Source of the DNA: Nitrincola salilacus | Lineage (GTDB): Bacteria; Pseudomonadota; Gammaproteobacteria; Pseudomonadales; Balneatricaceae | Assembly (NCBI RefSeq): GCF_046271865.1 | Contig: NZ_CP176580.1 | Coordinates: forward strand, 4,278,001 to 4,342,000 | DNA length: 64,000 bases | Direction: 5' to 3' | Shown here: piece after piece, positions 1-8,632 of the stretch | Position numbering within the stretch: position 1 is the stretch's first letter | Layout of the letters: the number at the start of each line of letters is the position of its first letter | Notes under the pieces: generated by a model | Database searches by the model: none | What the model saw: the letters and a program-made list of their open reading frames with translations, nothing else | What the model was told of the DNA's origin: nothing | Position numbers and translations under genes: made by a program

Positions 1-472
1 CAGCAATCGACATCAACGCATTGATATTGAGCTGCCCATTGCGGATAGCAATCCACCCTTTTTTGTAGGTCGGCAACCCACCCAAAGCGATAGCTAACAC
101 GGCCGCCACAATCACCAATGCATGCTGCTCACCCAGCGTCCAGCCCAGTAACTCAGCCAGCAACGCCGCCACAGCAGCCACTCCCAGCTTCCAGTAGCTC
201 TTGCTCGCCACAGCAGGTTGATCGCTCGGCATATCAGGAGTGATCTCCACCGGATCAAAACCCAGTTGCTTCAATGCCGGCGCGATCTGCTGCGCCACTG
301 CCGGATCGTGACTCACGATGAGTTGGCGCTGCATCAGATTAAAATCCAGCTCAACTACTCCCTGCATACCACCAAGTTTGCCGCGAATCAGCTTCTCTTC
401 TGTGGGACAGTCCATGTTATCGATGCGAAAGATGGCCTGAACCAGCCCAACATCGCTTCCTGTATGACGCAT
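1..472 (-). CDS. Heavy-metal translocating P-type ATPase (Zn/Cd/Pb type), N-terminal part
   Basis: The gene runs off the left edge, so only the first 157 codons are present. It starts at an ATG at 472 behind a clear ribosome-binding site (GGAGG). The N-terminus carries a heavy-metal-associated domain with the motif NMDCPTEE at about residues 19-26, the variant usual in ZntA/CadA zinc/cadmium/lead exporters. Hydrophobic segments typical of the first membrane helices of P1B ATPases follow at about residues 95-135. The catalytic DKTGT loop lies outside the window. It is divergent from a CadR/PbrR-type regulator and has a MerR-type promoter. Family knowledge gives ATP-driven efflux of divalent soft metals across the inner membrane; the exact metal is inferred. 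Confidence 0.9.
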   Translation of the reverse strand, partial: MRHTGSDVGLVQAIFRIDNMDCPTEEKLIRGKLGGMQGVVELDFNLMQRQLIVSHDPAVAQQIAPALKQLGFDPVEITPDMPSDQPAVASKSYWKLGVAAVAALLAELLGWTLGEQHALVIVAAVLAIALGGLPTYKKGWIAIRNGQLNINALMSIA

Positions 473-512
473 ATTGCCTCCGTTGCAGTCTTTTTAAGTA
501 TCTCACTTGTTC

Positions 513-543
513 AGCTTAATACCTGTAGTTACTATAGAGTCAA
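513..543 (-). promoter_or_regulatory. MerR-family operator/promoter of the metal ATPase gene
   Basis: Read on the minus strand there is a TTGACT -35 element (538-543) and a TAAGCT-like -10 element (513-518), separated by an overlong 19-bp spacer. The spacer holds a near-perfect dyad, CTATAG-TAA-CTACAG. An overlong spacer with a central dyad is the hallmark of promoters twisted open by MerR-family activators, and this sequence closely follows CadR/PbrR operators. It faces the ATPase gene and lies just upstream of the regulator gene, so it probably controls both. Confidence 0.85.
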
Positions 544-560
544 GAACTGGAGAAAAGACC

Positions 561-977
561 ATGTCACTCAAGATCGGCGCACTGGCCAAACGTACAGACT
601 GCAAAGTGGAAACGATTCGCTTCTATGAGAAGGAGGGGCTCCTGCCGGAACCGGGCCGCACGGAGGGAAACTTTCGCCTGTATGGCGAAAGCCATGTGGA
701 GCGACTGAGATTTATCCGTCACTGCCGCTCACTGGATATGACATTGGAGGAGATACGCGTGCTGCTGGGCTATCGCGATACACCAGAGCGCACTTGCGAT
801 GCCATCAATGATCTGGTCGATACCCATATCCATCAGGTGGATGAGCGGATGGCCGAGTTGCAGTCACTGAAAGCCCACCTTCTGGCATTGCGTGAGAAAT
901 GTGGCAGCACCCGCCCGGCGGAGCGCTGTGGCATTTTGCAGGGGTTGTCGGATGGCAGTTGTCATGGAACAGGTTGA
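561..977 (+). CDS. cadR: MerR-family metal-responsive regulator, CadR/PbrR type
   Basis: This 138-residue protein has an N-terminal winged helix-turn-helix (residues 1-70), a dimerisation helix (about 80-115) and a metal-binding tail. Cysteines sit at 14, 79 and 134, the exact triad described for the lead regulator PbrR; CadR proteins also use C79-equivalent and C-terminal thiols, and C114 and C123 are additional candidates. The ATG at 561 is chosen because the MerR fold begins there; an in-frame start at 507 would place the operator inside the gene. It is divergent from the metal ATPase. The role is metal-dependent activation of the ATPase promoter; Pb versus Cd/Zn preference cannot be fixed from sequence. 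Confidence 0.92.
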   Translation: MSLKIGALAKRTDCKVETIRFYEKEGLLPEPGRTEGNFRLYGESHVERLRFIRHCRSLDMTLEEIRVLLGYRDTPERTCDAINDLVDTHIHQVDERMAELQSLKAHLLALREKCGSTRPAERCGILQGLSDGSCHGTG

Positions 978-1237
978 TACCAACCTGAGCCCACTCTGAT
1001 CTCTTGAGCCATTCACCCACTCGACTGCGAACAATAATGTCCTCTGGCAAGATCGTCCTAGCCTTCAAAGGTGGTACTTGCCATAGTCAATCCAGCCAGC
1101 ACCCTTCCGTTTTATCTACATCTGAATACTGATATCAGAGCCAACAAATAACGGTGCTCAAAATGATTCCATGCCTCCCTGCATAGACCTTTTTCAATCC
1201 AGTTCTCGTATGAGCTGCATAAAAGGAAATTTGAATA

Positions 1238-2164
1238 ATGAGTTTTCTCTATAAATCTGATCCGATCCGTGGCGCCCGATGGGCGGAGTTGTTCGCTGAG
1301 CAAGCGCCTGAAATCGACTTTAATATCTGGCCGTCCACCGGCGATCCGAAGGAGGTGCGCTACCTCGCTGCCTGGGAGCCACCGGAGAATCTGGCTGAGA
1401 CATTTCCAAATCTGGAGATAGTGTTTTCGATCGGTGCCGGTATTGATCAGTTTGACCTGTCGCGCGTGCCAGACAACATACCAGTGGTTCGCATGATCGA
1501 ATCCAATCTGGTGGCAGGTATGGTCGAGTACGCAACACTGTCCGTGTTGGCTGCGCATCGTGACTGGATCCGATATTCTGCCCAGCAACGTCAGGGCACT
1601 TGGAAACCCATGCCTTCAGTTACCGCTAACTCACGCCGTATAGGTGTACTCGGGTTGGGAGTGCTCGGAACAGCCGTGCTCACGAAGCTTCAGACCTTCG
1701 GTTTTCAATGTGCGGGCTGGAGCCGCTCTGAACACAGCCTGCCCGGTATCGAGTGTTTCGCCGGTAAAGATTCTCTGCAAAGCTTCCTGGCCCGGAGTGA
1801 CATACTGCTCTGTATGCTGCCCTTGACTCCAGCCACCCGTGGCATTTTGTCACGCGATCTGTTTCAACATCTGCCTGATGGGGCTGTGTTGATCAATATC
1901 GGACGCGGTGGCCACCTGATCGAAACAGACCTGTTGGACGCGCTCGAAAGTGGGCAGATCTCAGCAGCCATCCTTGATGTCTGTAACATCGAACCCTTAC
2001 CGCAGGATCACCCTTTCTGGCACGATCCACGTATCATGCTGACCCCTCATATTGCCAGCATGACCCATCCGGACACAGCAGTGGCTGCGGTACTCGACAA
2101 TCTTCGTCGTCACCACAAAGGGATTCCACTGAACGGCTTGGTGGACCGCGAGCACGGTTACTGA
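1238..2164 (+). CDS. ghrA: Glyoxylate/hydroxypyruvate reductase A-like D-2-hydroxyacid dehydrogenase
   Basis: The protein has 308 residues, the normal size of the GhrA branch of D-2-hydroxyacid dehydrogenases. It contains the Rossmann motif GVLGLGVLG near residue 137, the PLTPATRGI and GRGGHL segments, the DVCNIEPLPQDHPFW block and the TPHIAS histidine motif near the C-terminus. The family reduces glyoxylate or hydroxypyruvate with NAD(P)H in the cytoplasm. An AGGAAA ribosome-binding site precedes the ATG. It stands alone, about 300 bp from the catabolic genes downstream on the same strand. A role in clearing a glyoxylate-like product of that cluster is possible but inferred. Confidence 0.85.
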   Translation: MSFLYKSDPIRGARWAELFAEQAPEIDFNIWPSTGDPKEVRYLAAWEPPENLAETFPNLEIVFSIGAGIDQFDLSRVPDNIPVVRMIESNLVAGMVEYATLSVLAAHRDWIRYSAQQRQGTWKPMPSVTANSRRIGVLGLGVLGTAVLTKLQTFGFQCAGWSRSEHSLPGIECFAGKDSLQSFLARSDILLCMLPLTPATRGILSRDLFQHLPDGAVLINIGRGGHLIETDLLDALESGQISAAILDVCNIEPLPQDHPFWHDPRIMLTPHIASMTHPDTAVAAVLDNLRRHHKGIPLNGLVDREHGY

Positions 2165-2465
2165 ATCCCTGAGCGCATAACGCTGAACAAGCAAGCCTAG
2201 ATCAGCGTTAAAGCAGTTGCTGAATACTGAGAAGCCGTAGCCATGATCTCCTCAGCACAATAAGGGTACGAAAGAATATTCCGTACAAGCCCCGAAAACG
2301 TCATTTCTGACCTTCAGAGACCTGCAAGTCGAGATAAAACACCGCATTGCACCGTTTACCATAATTAATACAGGACCGTTCACTCCTCACAAGGTGACCG
2401 AACGGCGCGATCACATACCGACTTGAATCAAGTCAGACTCTTACTCGACATTCGGTGAATTGACC
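2165..2465. other. Intergenic region with a stem-loop and two palindromes
   Basis: No gene is seen in this 301-bp stretch. It starts with a perfect 9-bp inverted repeat, TAACGCTGA (2178-2186) and TCAGCGTTA (2202-2210), which could end the upstream transcript although no T-run follows. CCGTTC (2376-2381) pairs with GAACGG (2400-2405). The perfect 15-bp palindrome GACTTGAATCAAGTC lies at 2420-2434, 31 bp before the aminotransferase start, and looks like an operator. Confidence 0.5.
2420..2434. promoter_or_regulatory. Candidate operator, perfect 15-bp palindrome
   Basis: GACTTGAATCAAGTC has 7-bp arms around a central A and sits 31 bp upstream of the aminotransferase start. Its place suggests a binding site for a regulator of the aminotransferase-lrp transcript. 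The neighbouring Lrp-type protein is the obvious candidate, but the sequence does not match the E. coli Lrp consensus, so the binder is unknown. Confidence 0.4.
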
Positions 2466-3845
2466 ATGCAAACATCATCTCTCATCACACTGGACCGCAA
2501 TCACCTCATTCATCCGGTCGTCAACTATCGTTCTCATGAACAGCGCGGTGTCACGGTGCTCAGCTCAGGTCAGGGCGCCTATCTGCGCGACAGCAACAAT
2601 CATGAACTTCTGGATGCCTTTTCCGGGCTCTGGTGTGTCAACACCGGCTACGGTCAGGAAAGCATTGTACGCGCCGCAGAGGAACAGATGCGACGGTTGC
2701 CCTACGCCACCGGCTATTTCCATTTTGGCTCTGAACCCGCCATCAAACTGGCCGCAAAGCTGGTGGAACTGGCTCCGGAATCTCTGCGTAGAGTCTATTT
2801 CACACTGGGCGGATCCGATGCCGTCGACTCTGCTATCCGTTTCATCGTCAACTACTTCAACGCGCTGGGTAAAAGCGAGAAGAAACACTTCATTACCCTT
2901 GAGCGTGGCTACCACGGCTCATCTTCACAGGGATCAGGACTGACCGCACTGCCGGTGTTTCACCGCAATTTTGATCTTCCACTGCCCAACCAGCATCGTA
3001 TTCCCTCTCATTATCCCTACCGCAACCCTGTTGGATCAGAACCAGCAGCGATTATCGAGGCGTCCGTCAACGCACTCAGAGACAAGGTGCAGGAACTGGG
3101 GGCAGACCGAGTCGCTGCCTTTTTCTGTGAACCGATTCAAGGCTCCGGCGGAGTTCTCGTGCCACCCAAGGGCTGGCTGAAAGCGATGCAGGACTGCTGC
3201 CGTGAACTCGGGATTCTGTTTGTGGTGGACGAGGTAATCACCGCTTTCGGACGTACTGGCCCAATGTTTGCCTGCGAAGACGAAGGTGTCACCCCGGATC
3301 TGATGACTGTAGCCAAGGGTCTGACGGCCGGCTACGCACCCATGGGTGCGGTACTGATGAGTGAGGCCGTCTACCAGGGCATAGCCGAAGGGGGTGGAGC
3401 AGATTTCCCGATCGGTCATGGGCATACCTATTCTGCCCACCCGGTCAGTGCTGCTGTCGCATTGGAGGTGTTACGCCTGTACGAAGAGGGTGGCCTGCTG
3501 GAAAACTGCAAGTGCCAGGCGCCGCACTTTGAGCAGGGTCTGCGCTCGTTGCTTGACCACCCACTTGTAGGTGATGCCCGCAGTCGCGGTATGCTGGGTG
3601 CTCTCGAACTGGTCGCCAACAAAGAGAGCAAGGCGCGTTTCGATCCTGCACTCAAACTGGCCGATCGCATCTTTGAAAGCGCCTACCGCAATGGCATTAT
3701 TCTGCGCGCATTTGCCGATAATGTCTTGGGCTTCGCTCCGGCACTGTGTTACACAAAACAAGACTTCGATATCCTGTTTGAGCGCCTCGAACGCACTCTG
3801 AATCAAGTACTTGAACAGCCTGAGGTACGTCGCGCACTGCGTTGA
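2466..3845 (+). CDS. Class III PLP-dependent aminotransferase (omega-amine/diamine type)
   Basis: The protein has 459 residues, typical of class III (omega) aminotransferases. It shows the substrate-loop motif AFSGLWCVNTGYG near residue 50, the cofactor aspartate in VVDEVITAFGRTG (D255) and the Schiff-base lysine in TVAKGLTAGYAPMG (K284). The ATG at 2466 is preferred to an in-frame TTG at 2460. Relatives use pyruvate as amino acceptor for omega-amino acids, diamines or taurine. The gene is followed closely by an Lrp regulator and then a semialdehyde dehydrogenase, the same three families as the atf-asnC-ssd set of ectoine catabolism, where this enzyme (DoeD) transaminates diaminobutyrate. The actual substrate is open. 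Confidence 0.85.
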   Translation: MQTSSLITLDRNHLIHPVVNYRSHEQRGVTVLSSGQGAYLRDSNNHELLDAFSGLWCVNTGYGQESIVRAAEEQMRRLPYATGYFHFGSEPAIKLAAKLVELAPESLRRVYFTLGGSDAVDSAIRFIVNYFNALGKSEKKHFITLERGYHGSSSQGSGLTALPVFHRNFDLPLPNQHRIPSHYPYRNPVGSEPAAIIEASVNALRDKVQELGADRVAAFFCEPIQGSGGVLVPPKGWLKAMQDCCRELGILFVVDEVITAFGRTGPMFACEDEGVTPDLMTVAKGLTAGYAPMGAVLMSEAVYQGIAEGGGADFPIGHGHTYSAHPVSAAVALEVLRLYEEGGLLENCKCQAPHFEQGLRSLLDHPLVGDARSRGMLGALELVANKESKARFDPALKLADRIFESAYRNGIILRAFADNVLGFAPALCYTKQDFDILFERLERTLNQVLEQPEVRRALR

Positions 3846-3932
3846 CGGGTCGCGTTGCACCCAACTGTGGTGCAGCGCGTAGTGCTCTGCTACTATCGAG
3901 CTAATCAGCAGCCGAACCTGTCGGAGCTTTGG

Positions 3933-4427
3933 ATGAACGGCGCAATTAAACTGGATCGTATCGATATCCGCATTCTGGGGCACCTGCAGCGTAACGGTCG
4001 GATTTCGAATGTCGACCTTGCTGATGCTGTCGGTCTCTCACCCAGCCCCTGCCTGACCCGGGTCAAACGTCTGGAAAAGGCAGGATACATCAGCGGTTAC
4101 GGCGCTCAGTTGCAGCTCGACAAGCTGTCCAGCGTCCAGCTTGTCCTCACACAACTGACTTTAGCCAACCACAGGGCTGAGGACTTCTCACGGTTCGAGT
4201 CCTATATCCGCAAGTTGGATGAAGTACAGGAATGTCATCTGGTCAGTGGTGGTTTCGATTATCAACTGACTTTCCTCACCCGCAATGTTGTCCATTACCA
4301 GAGCATCATGGAGGACCTCCTTGACCAGCGACTGGGCATCGACAAGTATTTCAGCTATATCGTCATCAAATCACCGGTCATCAAAAAATACTACCCCATC
4401 GAAAACCTGTTCATCGAAAAGTCTTGA
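3933..4427 (+). CDS. Lrp/AsnC-family transcriptional regulator (first copy)
   Basis: The protein has 164 residues: an N-terminal helix-turn-helix beginning LDRIDIRILGHLQRNGR, then an RAM ligand-binding domain with the conserved ECHLVSGGFDY segment. The start at 3933 has GGAG six bases upstream and gives the canonical family N-terminus; an earlier ATG at 3855 would add 26 unrelated residues. Lrp/AsnC proteins sense an amino acid and regulate adjacent catabolic genes; DoeX/AsnC has this position in ectoine clusters. A related Lrp gene at 44654-45160 serves the second catabolic island, and the two proteins align along most of their length. Confidence 0.9.
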   Translation: MNGAIKLDRIDIRILGHLQRNGRISNVDLADAVGLSPSPCLTRVKRLEKAGYISGYGAQLQLDKLSSVQLVLTQLTLANHRAEDFSRFESYIRKLDEVQECHLVSGGFDYQLTFLTRNVVHYQSIMEDLLDQRLGIDKYFSYIVIKSPVIKKYYPIENLFIEKS

Positions 4428-4653
4428 TACATCCCCAACAGGCAGAATATCAAGTCACGGCATAAGCTTCCGTATCCTCTCCCGAAAACGCTCGATCCTG
4501 CGATTGCAGCCCCCCATTACGACAGTCCCGATCGTGCATTGGCGCCTAATATAGTATCAACACGACTGTTTTCCCGACCGGGTTGAAATCGAAACAGAAG
4601 CATTTCGCCTCCACCCGGCATCGACATTCAACTGATTTTACGAGACAGCTGAC

Positions 4654-6135
4654 ATGACCTTACTACTCAATCGCCCAGACTTGATGCGCTCCAATAACTT
4701 CATCAACGGACAGTGGTGCAACAGCATCAGTGAAGCACGATATCCGGTGCAGAACCCTGCAACCGGAGAAGCTTTTACAACCGTTGCCAACAGCACAGAT
4801 GCCGATGCCCGGGCAGCGACGGCAGCCGCTCATGCTGCCTTTGATGGCTGGCGCCAACAACCCGCAGCCGTCCGCGCCCAGTTTCTGAAGCGTTGGCACG
4901 CGCTGATCCTCGAACATACCGAAGACCTTGCCCGGCTGATTTCATACGAACAGGGCAAACCTCTGGCAGAAGCGCGTGGAGAAGTCGCCTACGGTGCCTC
5001 TTATGTGGACTGGTTTGCCTCCGAAGCGGTACGCACCTATGGCGACATTATCCCTGCACCCGTCAGCAGCAAAAAACTGATGGTCGTCAAGGGGCCAGTA
5101 GGTGTTGTTGCTGCGATCACTCCCTGGAACTTCCCACTGGCGATGATTGCACGCAAGATCGCACCGGCGCTGGCAGCAGGATGCACCGTTGTTGCCAAGC
5201 CGGCTGAAGATACTCCATTGACCGCCCTCGCTCTGGTTGCCCTGGCTCAGGAGGCTGGTCTGCCAGCTGGTGTGCTGAACATCGTCACCTCCTCACGTGA
5301 ACAGGTTTCCAATGTTGTCGGTGCCTGGCTGGACGATAGCCGAGTCCGCAAAATCACCTTCACCGGATCAACAGCCGTTGGCAAGCTGCTGGCCCGTGAG
5401 TCGGCCGCCACACTCAAGCGCCTATCGCTTGAGCTCGGTGGCAATGCGCCCTTCATCGTGTTTGAAGATGCCGATCTTGACGCGGCAGTGGAGGGATTGA
5501 TGGCGGCCAAGTTCCGTAACGGTGGCCAGACCTGCGTCAGCCCGAACCGGATCTACGTGCAGGAAGCCGTCTATGACGCTTTTGCCGCCAAACTGGTGGC
5601 TCGCGTCCAGTCACTCCGAGTGGGCCCCGGCGACCATCCCGACTCCCAGATTGGACCGATGATCAACGCACGTGCTGTCGACAAGATAGAACACCACGTG
5701 CAGGATGCGCTGTCACAAGGTGCCACACTGCTGACTGGTGGACAACGCCTCAGCGAAGGCGTCACGAATGGACCTCACTACTATGCACCCACCGTGCTGG
5801 GCGATGCCAGCCACACCATGGAGCTGGCACAGGACGAGACCTTCGGCCCGGTAGCGCCGCTGTTCCGCTTCCGGGATGAGACAGAAGTGGTAGAGGCGGC
5901 CAATGATACCCCCTACGGTCTTGCTGGCTACTTCTACTCCCGCGATATCAGCCGTATCTGGCGTCTGATTGATCAGCTACAGACCGGCATTGTCGGCATC
6001 AATGAAGGTGCTCTCGCATCAGAGTCGGCCCCCTTTGGCGGTGTGAAGGAGTCTGGCTATGGCCGCGAAGGCTCACGCTATGGTCTGGACGATTACATGG
6101 AAACCAAATACCTGTGCCAGGGCAATCTCGCCTGA
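4654..6135 (+). CDS. NAD(P)+-dependent succinate-semialdehyde dehydrogenase-like enzyme
   Basis: The protein has 493 residues of the aldehyde dehydrogenase superfamily. It shows the PWNFPLAM motif, the general-base glutamate in LELGGNAPF (E260) and the catalytic cysteine in GGQTCVSPNR (C294). The C-terminal block GINEGALASESAPFGGVKES is characteristic of GabD-type succinate-semialdehyde dehydrogenases. It probably oxidises the aldehyde made by the upstream aminotransferase; in ectoine catabolism the related DoeC oxidises aspartate semialdehyde. It begins a tight three-gene unit: the deacylase follows after 15 bp and the FAD oxidase 2 bp after that. Family assignment is firm and the substrate is inferred. 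Confidence 0.88.
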   Translation: MTLLLNRPDLMRSNNFINGQWCNSISEARYPVQNPATGEAFTTVANSTDADARAATAAAHAAFDGWRQQPAAVRAQFLKRWHALILEHTEDLARLISYEQGKPLAEARGEVAYGASYVDWFASEAVRTYGDIIPAPVSSKKLMVVKGPVGVVAAITPWNFPLAMIARKIAPALAAGCTVVAKPAEDTPLTALALVALAQEAGLPAGVLNIVTSSREQVSNVVGAWLDDSRVRKITFTGSTAVGKLLARESAATLKRLSLELGGNAPFIVFEDADLDAAVEGLMAAKFRNGGQTCVSPNRIYVQEAVYDAFAAKLVARVQSLRVGPGDHPDSQIGPMINARAVDKIEHHVQDALSQGATLLTGGQRLSEGVTNGPHYYAPTVLGDASHTMELAQDETFGPVAPLFRFRDETEVVEAANDTPYGLAGYFYSRDISRIWRLIDQLQTGIVGINEGALASESAPFGGVKESGYGREGSRYGLDDYMETKYLCQGNLA

Positions 6136-6150
6136 AGGGAGGATATAAGT

Positions 6151-7182
6151 ATGTTTAGCCCCAATGACAATGCTGGTCGCAACCTTGATGCTGGTCTGGC
6201 GCCCGACTATCCAATCGAGCTGGATTTCCCCGATATCCGCCCCTACGCCGAAGGCAACTGCGGCACCCCCTATCTGTTCAGCTTTGACAGTGGGCAGCCG
6301 GGGCCACACTTGATGATCAACGCCCTCACGCATGGTAATGAGGTATGTGGTGCCCTGGTCGTCAAGGAGCTGCTGGATCTCGGCCTTCGCCCGCGCCGTG
6401 GGCGACTGACACTGGCGTTCGCGAATGTCGATGCCTACCAGAATTTCGATCCTGCGCATCCCGATGCCTCGCGCTTCGTTGATCAGGATCTTAATCGTGT
6501 CTGGACCTCTGCTCTGCTTGATGACCTTTCTCGCGATTCGGTCGAGTTGAGACGTGCACGCCAGCTGCGGCCTGTCATTGATCAGGTGGACTTTTTACTC
6601 GACCTGCACTCCATGCATGAGCGCTGTGCACCGCTGGCTGTGTGCGGCCCTCTGGATAAGGGTCTGGCACTCGCCCATTCAGTGCAGTCACCGTCCTGGG
6701 TCATCCGCGATGAAGGCCACCCCGAGGGCTGTCGCATGCGTGATTACGCAGACTTCGGTGATCCGGACAGCCCAAAGAACGCGCTGTTGGTCGAATGTGG
6801 TCAGCACTGGGAAGCCTCTGCACTGACGGTTGGACGAGACGTGACCGCGCGCTTTATGAAAACACACGGTATCATCGATGCCGAGGACCTACCCAGCGAC
6901 TGGTACCAACCAACCGAACAGCCGTTGCGGGTCGTTCGGGTCACCGAACCGGTGGTTGCGTCGAGCAATGATTTCCGCTTTGCCGACAATTACACAGGAC
7001 TCGAGACCTTTGCCGATGCGGGTAGTATCATCGCCTGGAGAGACGGGGAGCCGGTCCGCACCCCCTATCCTAACTGCGTGCTGGTCATGCCGTCCCTGCG
7101 CCAGTTGAGACCCGGTGTGACCGTGGTGCGCTTCGGTGAACTGCAGTCAGACAGCGCACCAACCGACAGGCCAGGAGTCTAA
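6151..7182 (+). CDS. Zinc-dependent N-acyl amino acid deacylase, DoeB/EutE-like (AstE/aspartoacylase family)
   Basis: The protein has 343 residues of the succinylglutamate desuccinylase/aspartoacylase fold (M14-like). Zinc ligands are visible: H61 and E64 in THGNEVCGA and H153 in DLHSMHERC. The substrate-binding segment DQDLNRVW lies at 111-118. A strong GGAGG ribosome-binding site precedes the ATG. Family members hydrolyse N-acyl amino acids such as N-acetyl-diaminobutyrate (DoeB/EutE), N-succinylglutamate (AstE) and N-acetylaspartate. Its place between a semialdehyde dehydrogenase and an amine oxidase, with class III aminotransferase and AsnC partners, favours DoeB. No ectoine hydrolase (DoeA/EutD) is in the window, so the acylated substrate must come from elsewhere or be a different compound. 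Confidence 0.8.
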   Translation: MFSPNDNAGRNLDAGLAPDYPIELDFPDIRPYAEGNCGTPYLFSFDSGQPGPHLMINALTHGNEVCGALVVKELLDLGLRPRRGRLTLAFANVDAYQNFDPAHPDASRFVDQDLNRVWTSALLDDLSRDSVELRRARQLRPVIDQVDFLLDLHSMHERCAPLAVCGPLDKGLALAHSVQSPSWVIRDEGHPEGCRMRDYADFGDPDSPKNALLVECGQHWEASALTVGRDVTARFMKTHGIIDAEDLPSDWYQPTEQPLRVVRVTEPVVASSNDFRFADNYTGLETFADAGSIIAWRDGEPVRTPYPNCVLVMPSLRQLRPGVTVVRFGELQSDSAPTDRPGV

Positions 7183-7184
7183 CC

Positions 7185-8510
7185 ATGCCCGCTCCGTTAA
7201 TCACGATTTCCTCTACGTCAAACATCCCGGAAAGAGCGGATGCCGTTATTATTGGTGGCGGCATCGTCGGCGTATCTGCTGCTTATTTCCTGGCTCGTCA
7301 GGGTCTGAGCGTTGCGCTGCTAGAAAAAGGTCGCATAGGTGCCGAGCAGTCCAGTCGTAATTGGGGCTGGTGCCGACAACAGAATCGCGATGCCCGCGAG
7401 CTTCCGCTGTCTACCAAAAGTCTTGCCCTCTGGGAGGAGATGACCGCCGACATAGGCGAAGACCTCGGCTTTCGTCGCTGCGGTCTGCTCTATCTGTCAG
7501 ATGATCAGGATGAGCTGGATGGCTGGGCAAAATGGGGAAAATTTGCCGCTACTCAGGGCGTCACAACGCATATGCTGAACGCCGCTGAGGCGGCCGAACG
7601 CGGAGCAGCCACGAATAAGCCTTGGAAAGGCGGTGTTTTCTCACCCTCTGACGGCATTGCAGATCCATCAAAAGCAGCGCCTCTGATCGCCAAAGGGGTT
7701 CTCAAACATGGCGGTACGATTCATCAGTTCTGCGCAGCAAGAGGTATCGAGACATCCGCCGGAAGAGTATCGGGTGTGATCACTGAACACGGTGTGATCA
7801 AAACCAGTCAGGTTGTGATGGCCGGTGGCGCCTGGGCCTCCTCCTTCTGTCGCCAACTGGGGATCCGCTTCCCACAGGCTGCCGTGCGCTCCTCCATTAT
7901 GTCAATCATGCCGGGTGCCAAAAATATTCCAGACGCGCTGCATACGTCTGATATTACCGTCACTCGCCGCGGTGACGGTGGCTATACTCTCGCAACGTCC
8001 GGGCGAGCAAGTGTCGACCCGACACCGCAACAGCTCCGATTTGCATCACATTTTCTGCCGATGTTTGCCAAACGCTGGAAGATTCTCTCACCCGGCGACC
8101 TGCAGGGCTGGCTGTCTGGTCATGAAACACGTCGGAAATGGGCACTCGACCGACCAACACCCATGGAACGAATGCGTATCCTTGATCCGCAACCATCAAG
8201 AAAAACGTTGGATGAAACCCTCGCACGGGCACGACGTCTTCTGCCAGAGCTGGGCAGCATACCGGTTCAAACCGCTTGGGCGGGCTATATCGACAGTACC
8301 CCCGACGGTATACCGGTCATTGATGAAGCTGCGAACCTGCCCGGTTTCATACTGGCTGCCGGTTTTTCCGGCCACGGTTTTGGCATCGGGCCTGGTGCCG
8401 GACGCTTGATCGCTGAATTGATCACCGGCCAAACACCTTTTGTCGAACACACTCAATACCGACTATCACGCCTTGATAAGGGTGCCTGGGGCAAGGTTTC
8501 CGAGTTCTGA
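7185..8510 (+). CDS. FAD-dependent amine/amino acid oxidoreductase (DAO family)
   Basis: The protein has 441 residues. An FAD-binding dinucleotide motif, VIIGGGIVGVSAAYF, appears near residue 20 after a short N-terminal extension. The C-terminal segment GHGFGIGPGAG is typical of the glycine oxidase/sarcosine oxidase/D-amino acid dehydrogenase superfamily. It starts two bases after the deacylase stop, so translation is probably coupled. Such enzymes oxidise secondary or primary amines to imines that hydrolyse to aldehyde or keto acid. Cluster context suggests oxidation of an N-substituted or omega-amino compound. No quinone-tethering membrane segment is seen. The substrate is unknown. Confidence 0.85.
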   Translation: MPAPLITISSTSNIPERADAVIIGGGIVGVSAAYFLARQGLSVALLEKGRIGAEQSSRNWGWCRQQNRDARELPLSTKSLALWEEMTADIGEDLGFRRCGLLYLSDDQDELDGWAKWGKFAATQGVTTHMLNAAEAAERGAATNKPWKGGVFSPSDGIADPSKAAPLIAKGVLKHGGTIHQFCAARGIETSAGRVSGVITEHGVIKTSQVVMAGGAWASSFCRQLGIRFPQAAVRSSIMSIMPGAKNIPDALHTSDITVTRRGDGGYTLATSGRASVDPTPQQLRFASHFLPMFAKRWKILSPGDLQGWLSGHETRRKWALDRPTPMERMRILDPQPSRKTLDETLARARRLLPELGSIPVQTAWAGYIDSTPDGIPVIDEAANLPGFILAAGFSGHGFGIGPGAGRLIAELITGQTPFVEHTQYRLSRLDKGAWGKVSEF

Positions 8511-8523
8511 TAGTTCCTCTTCA

Positions 8524-8553
8524 TGATGGCCCCTCCATTCCGAGGGGTCATCA
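8524..8553. terminator. Hairpin between convergent operons, probable bidirectional terminator
   Basis: TGATGGCCCCTC (8524-8535) pairs with GAGGGGTCATCA (8542-8553) around a 6-nt loop, with a single G-U mismatch. It lies between the FAD oxidase (plus strand, ends 8510) and the OCD-family gene (minus strand, ends 8633). T-rich tails are weak on both sides. Confidence 0.65.
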
Positions 8554-8632
8554 TCGATTACCAATATGAAATTGATACCTTGATATTGTGCAGAAAATAC
8601 GCGAGGACAGACTGACGTGCAGGCATGATTCT

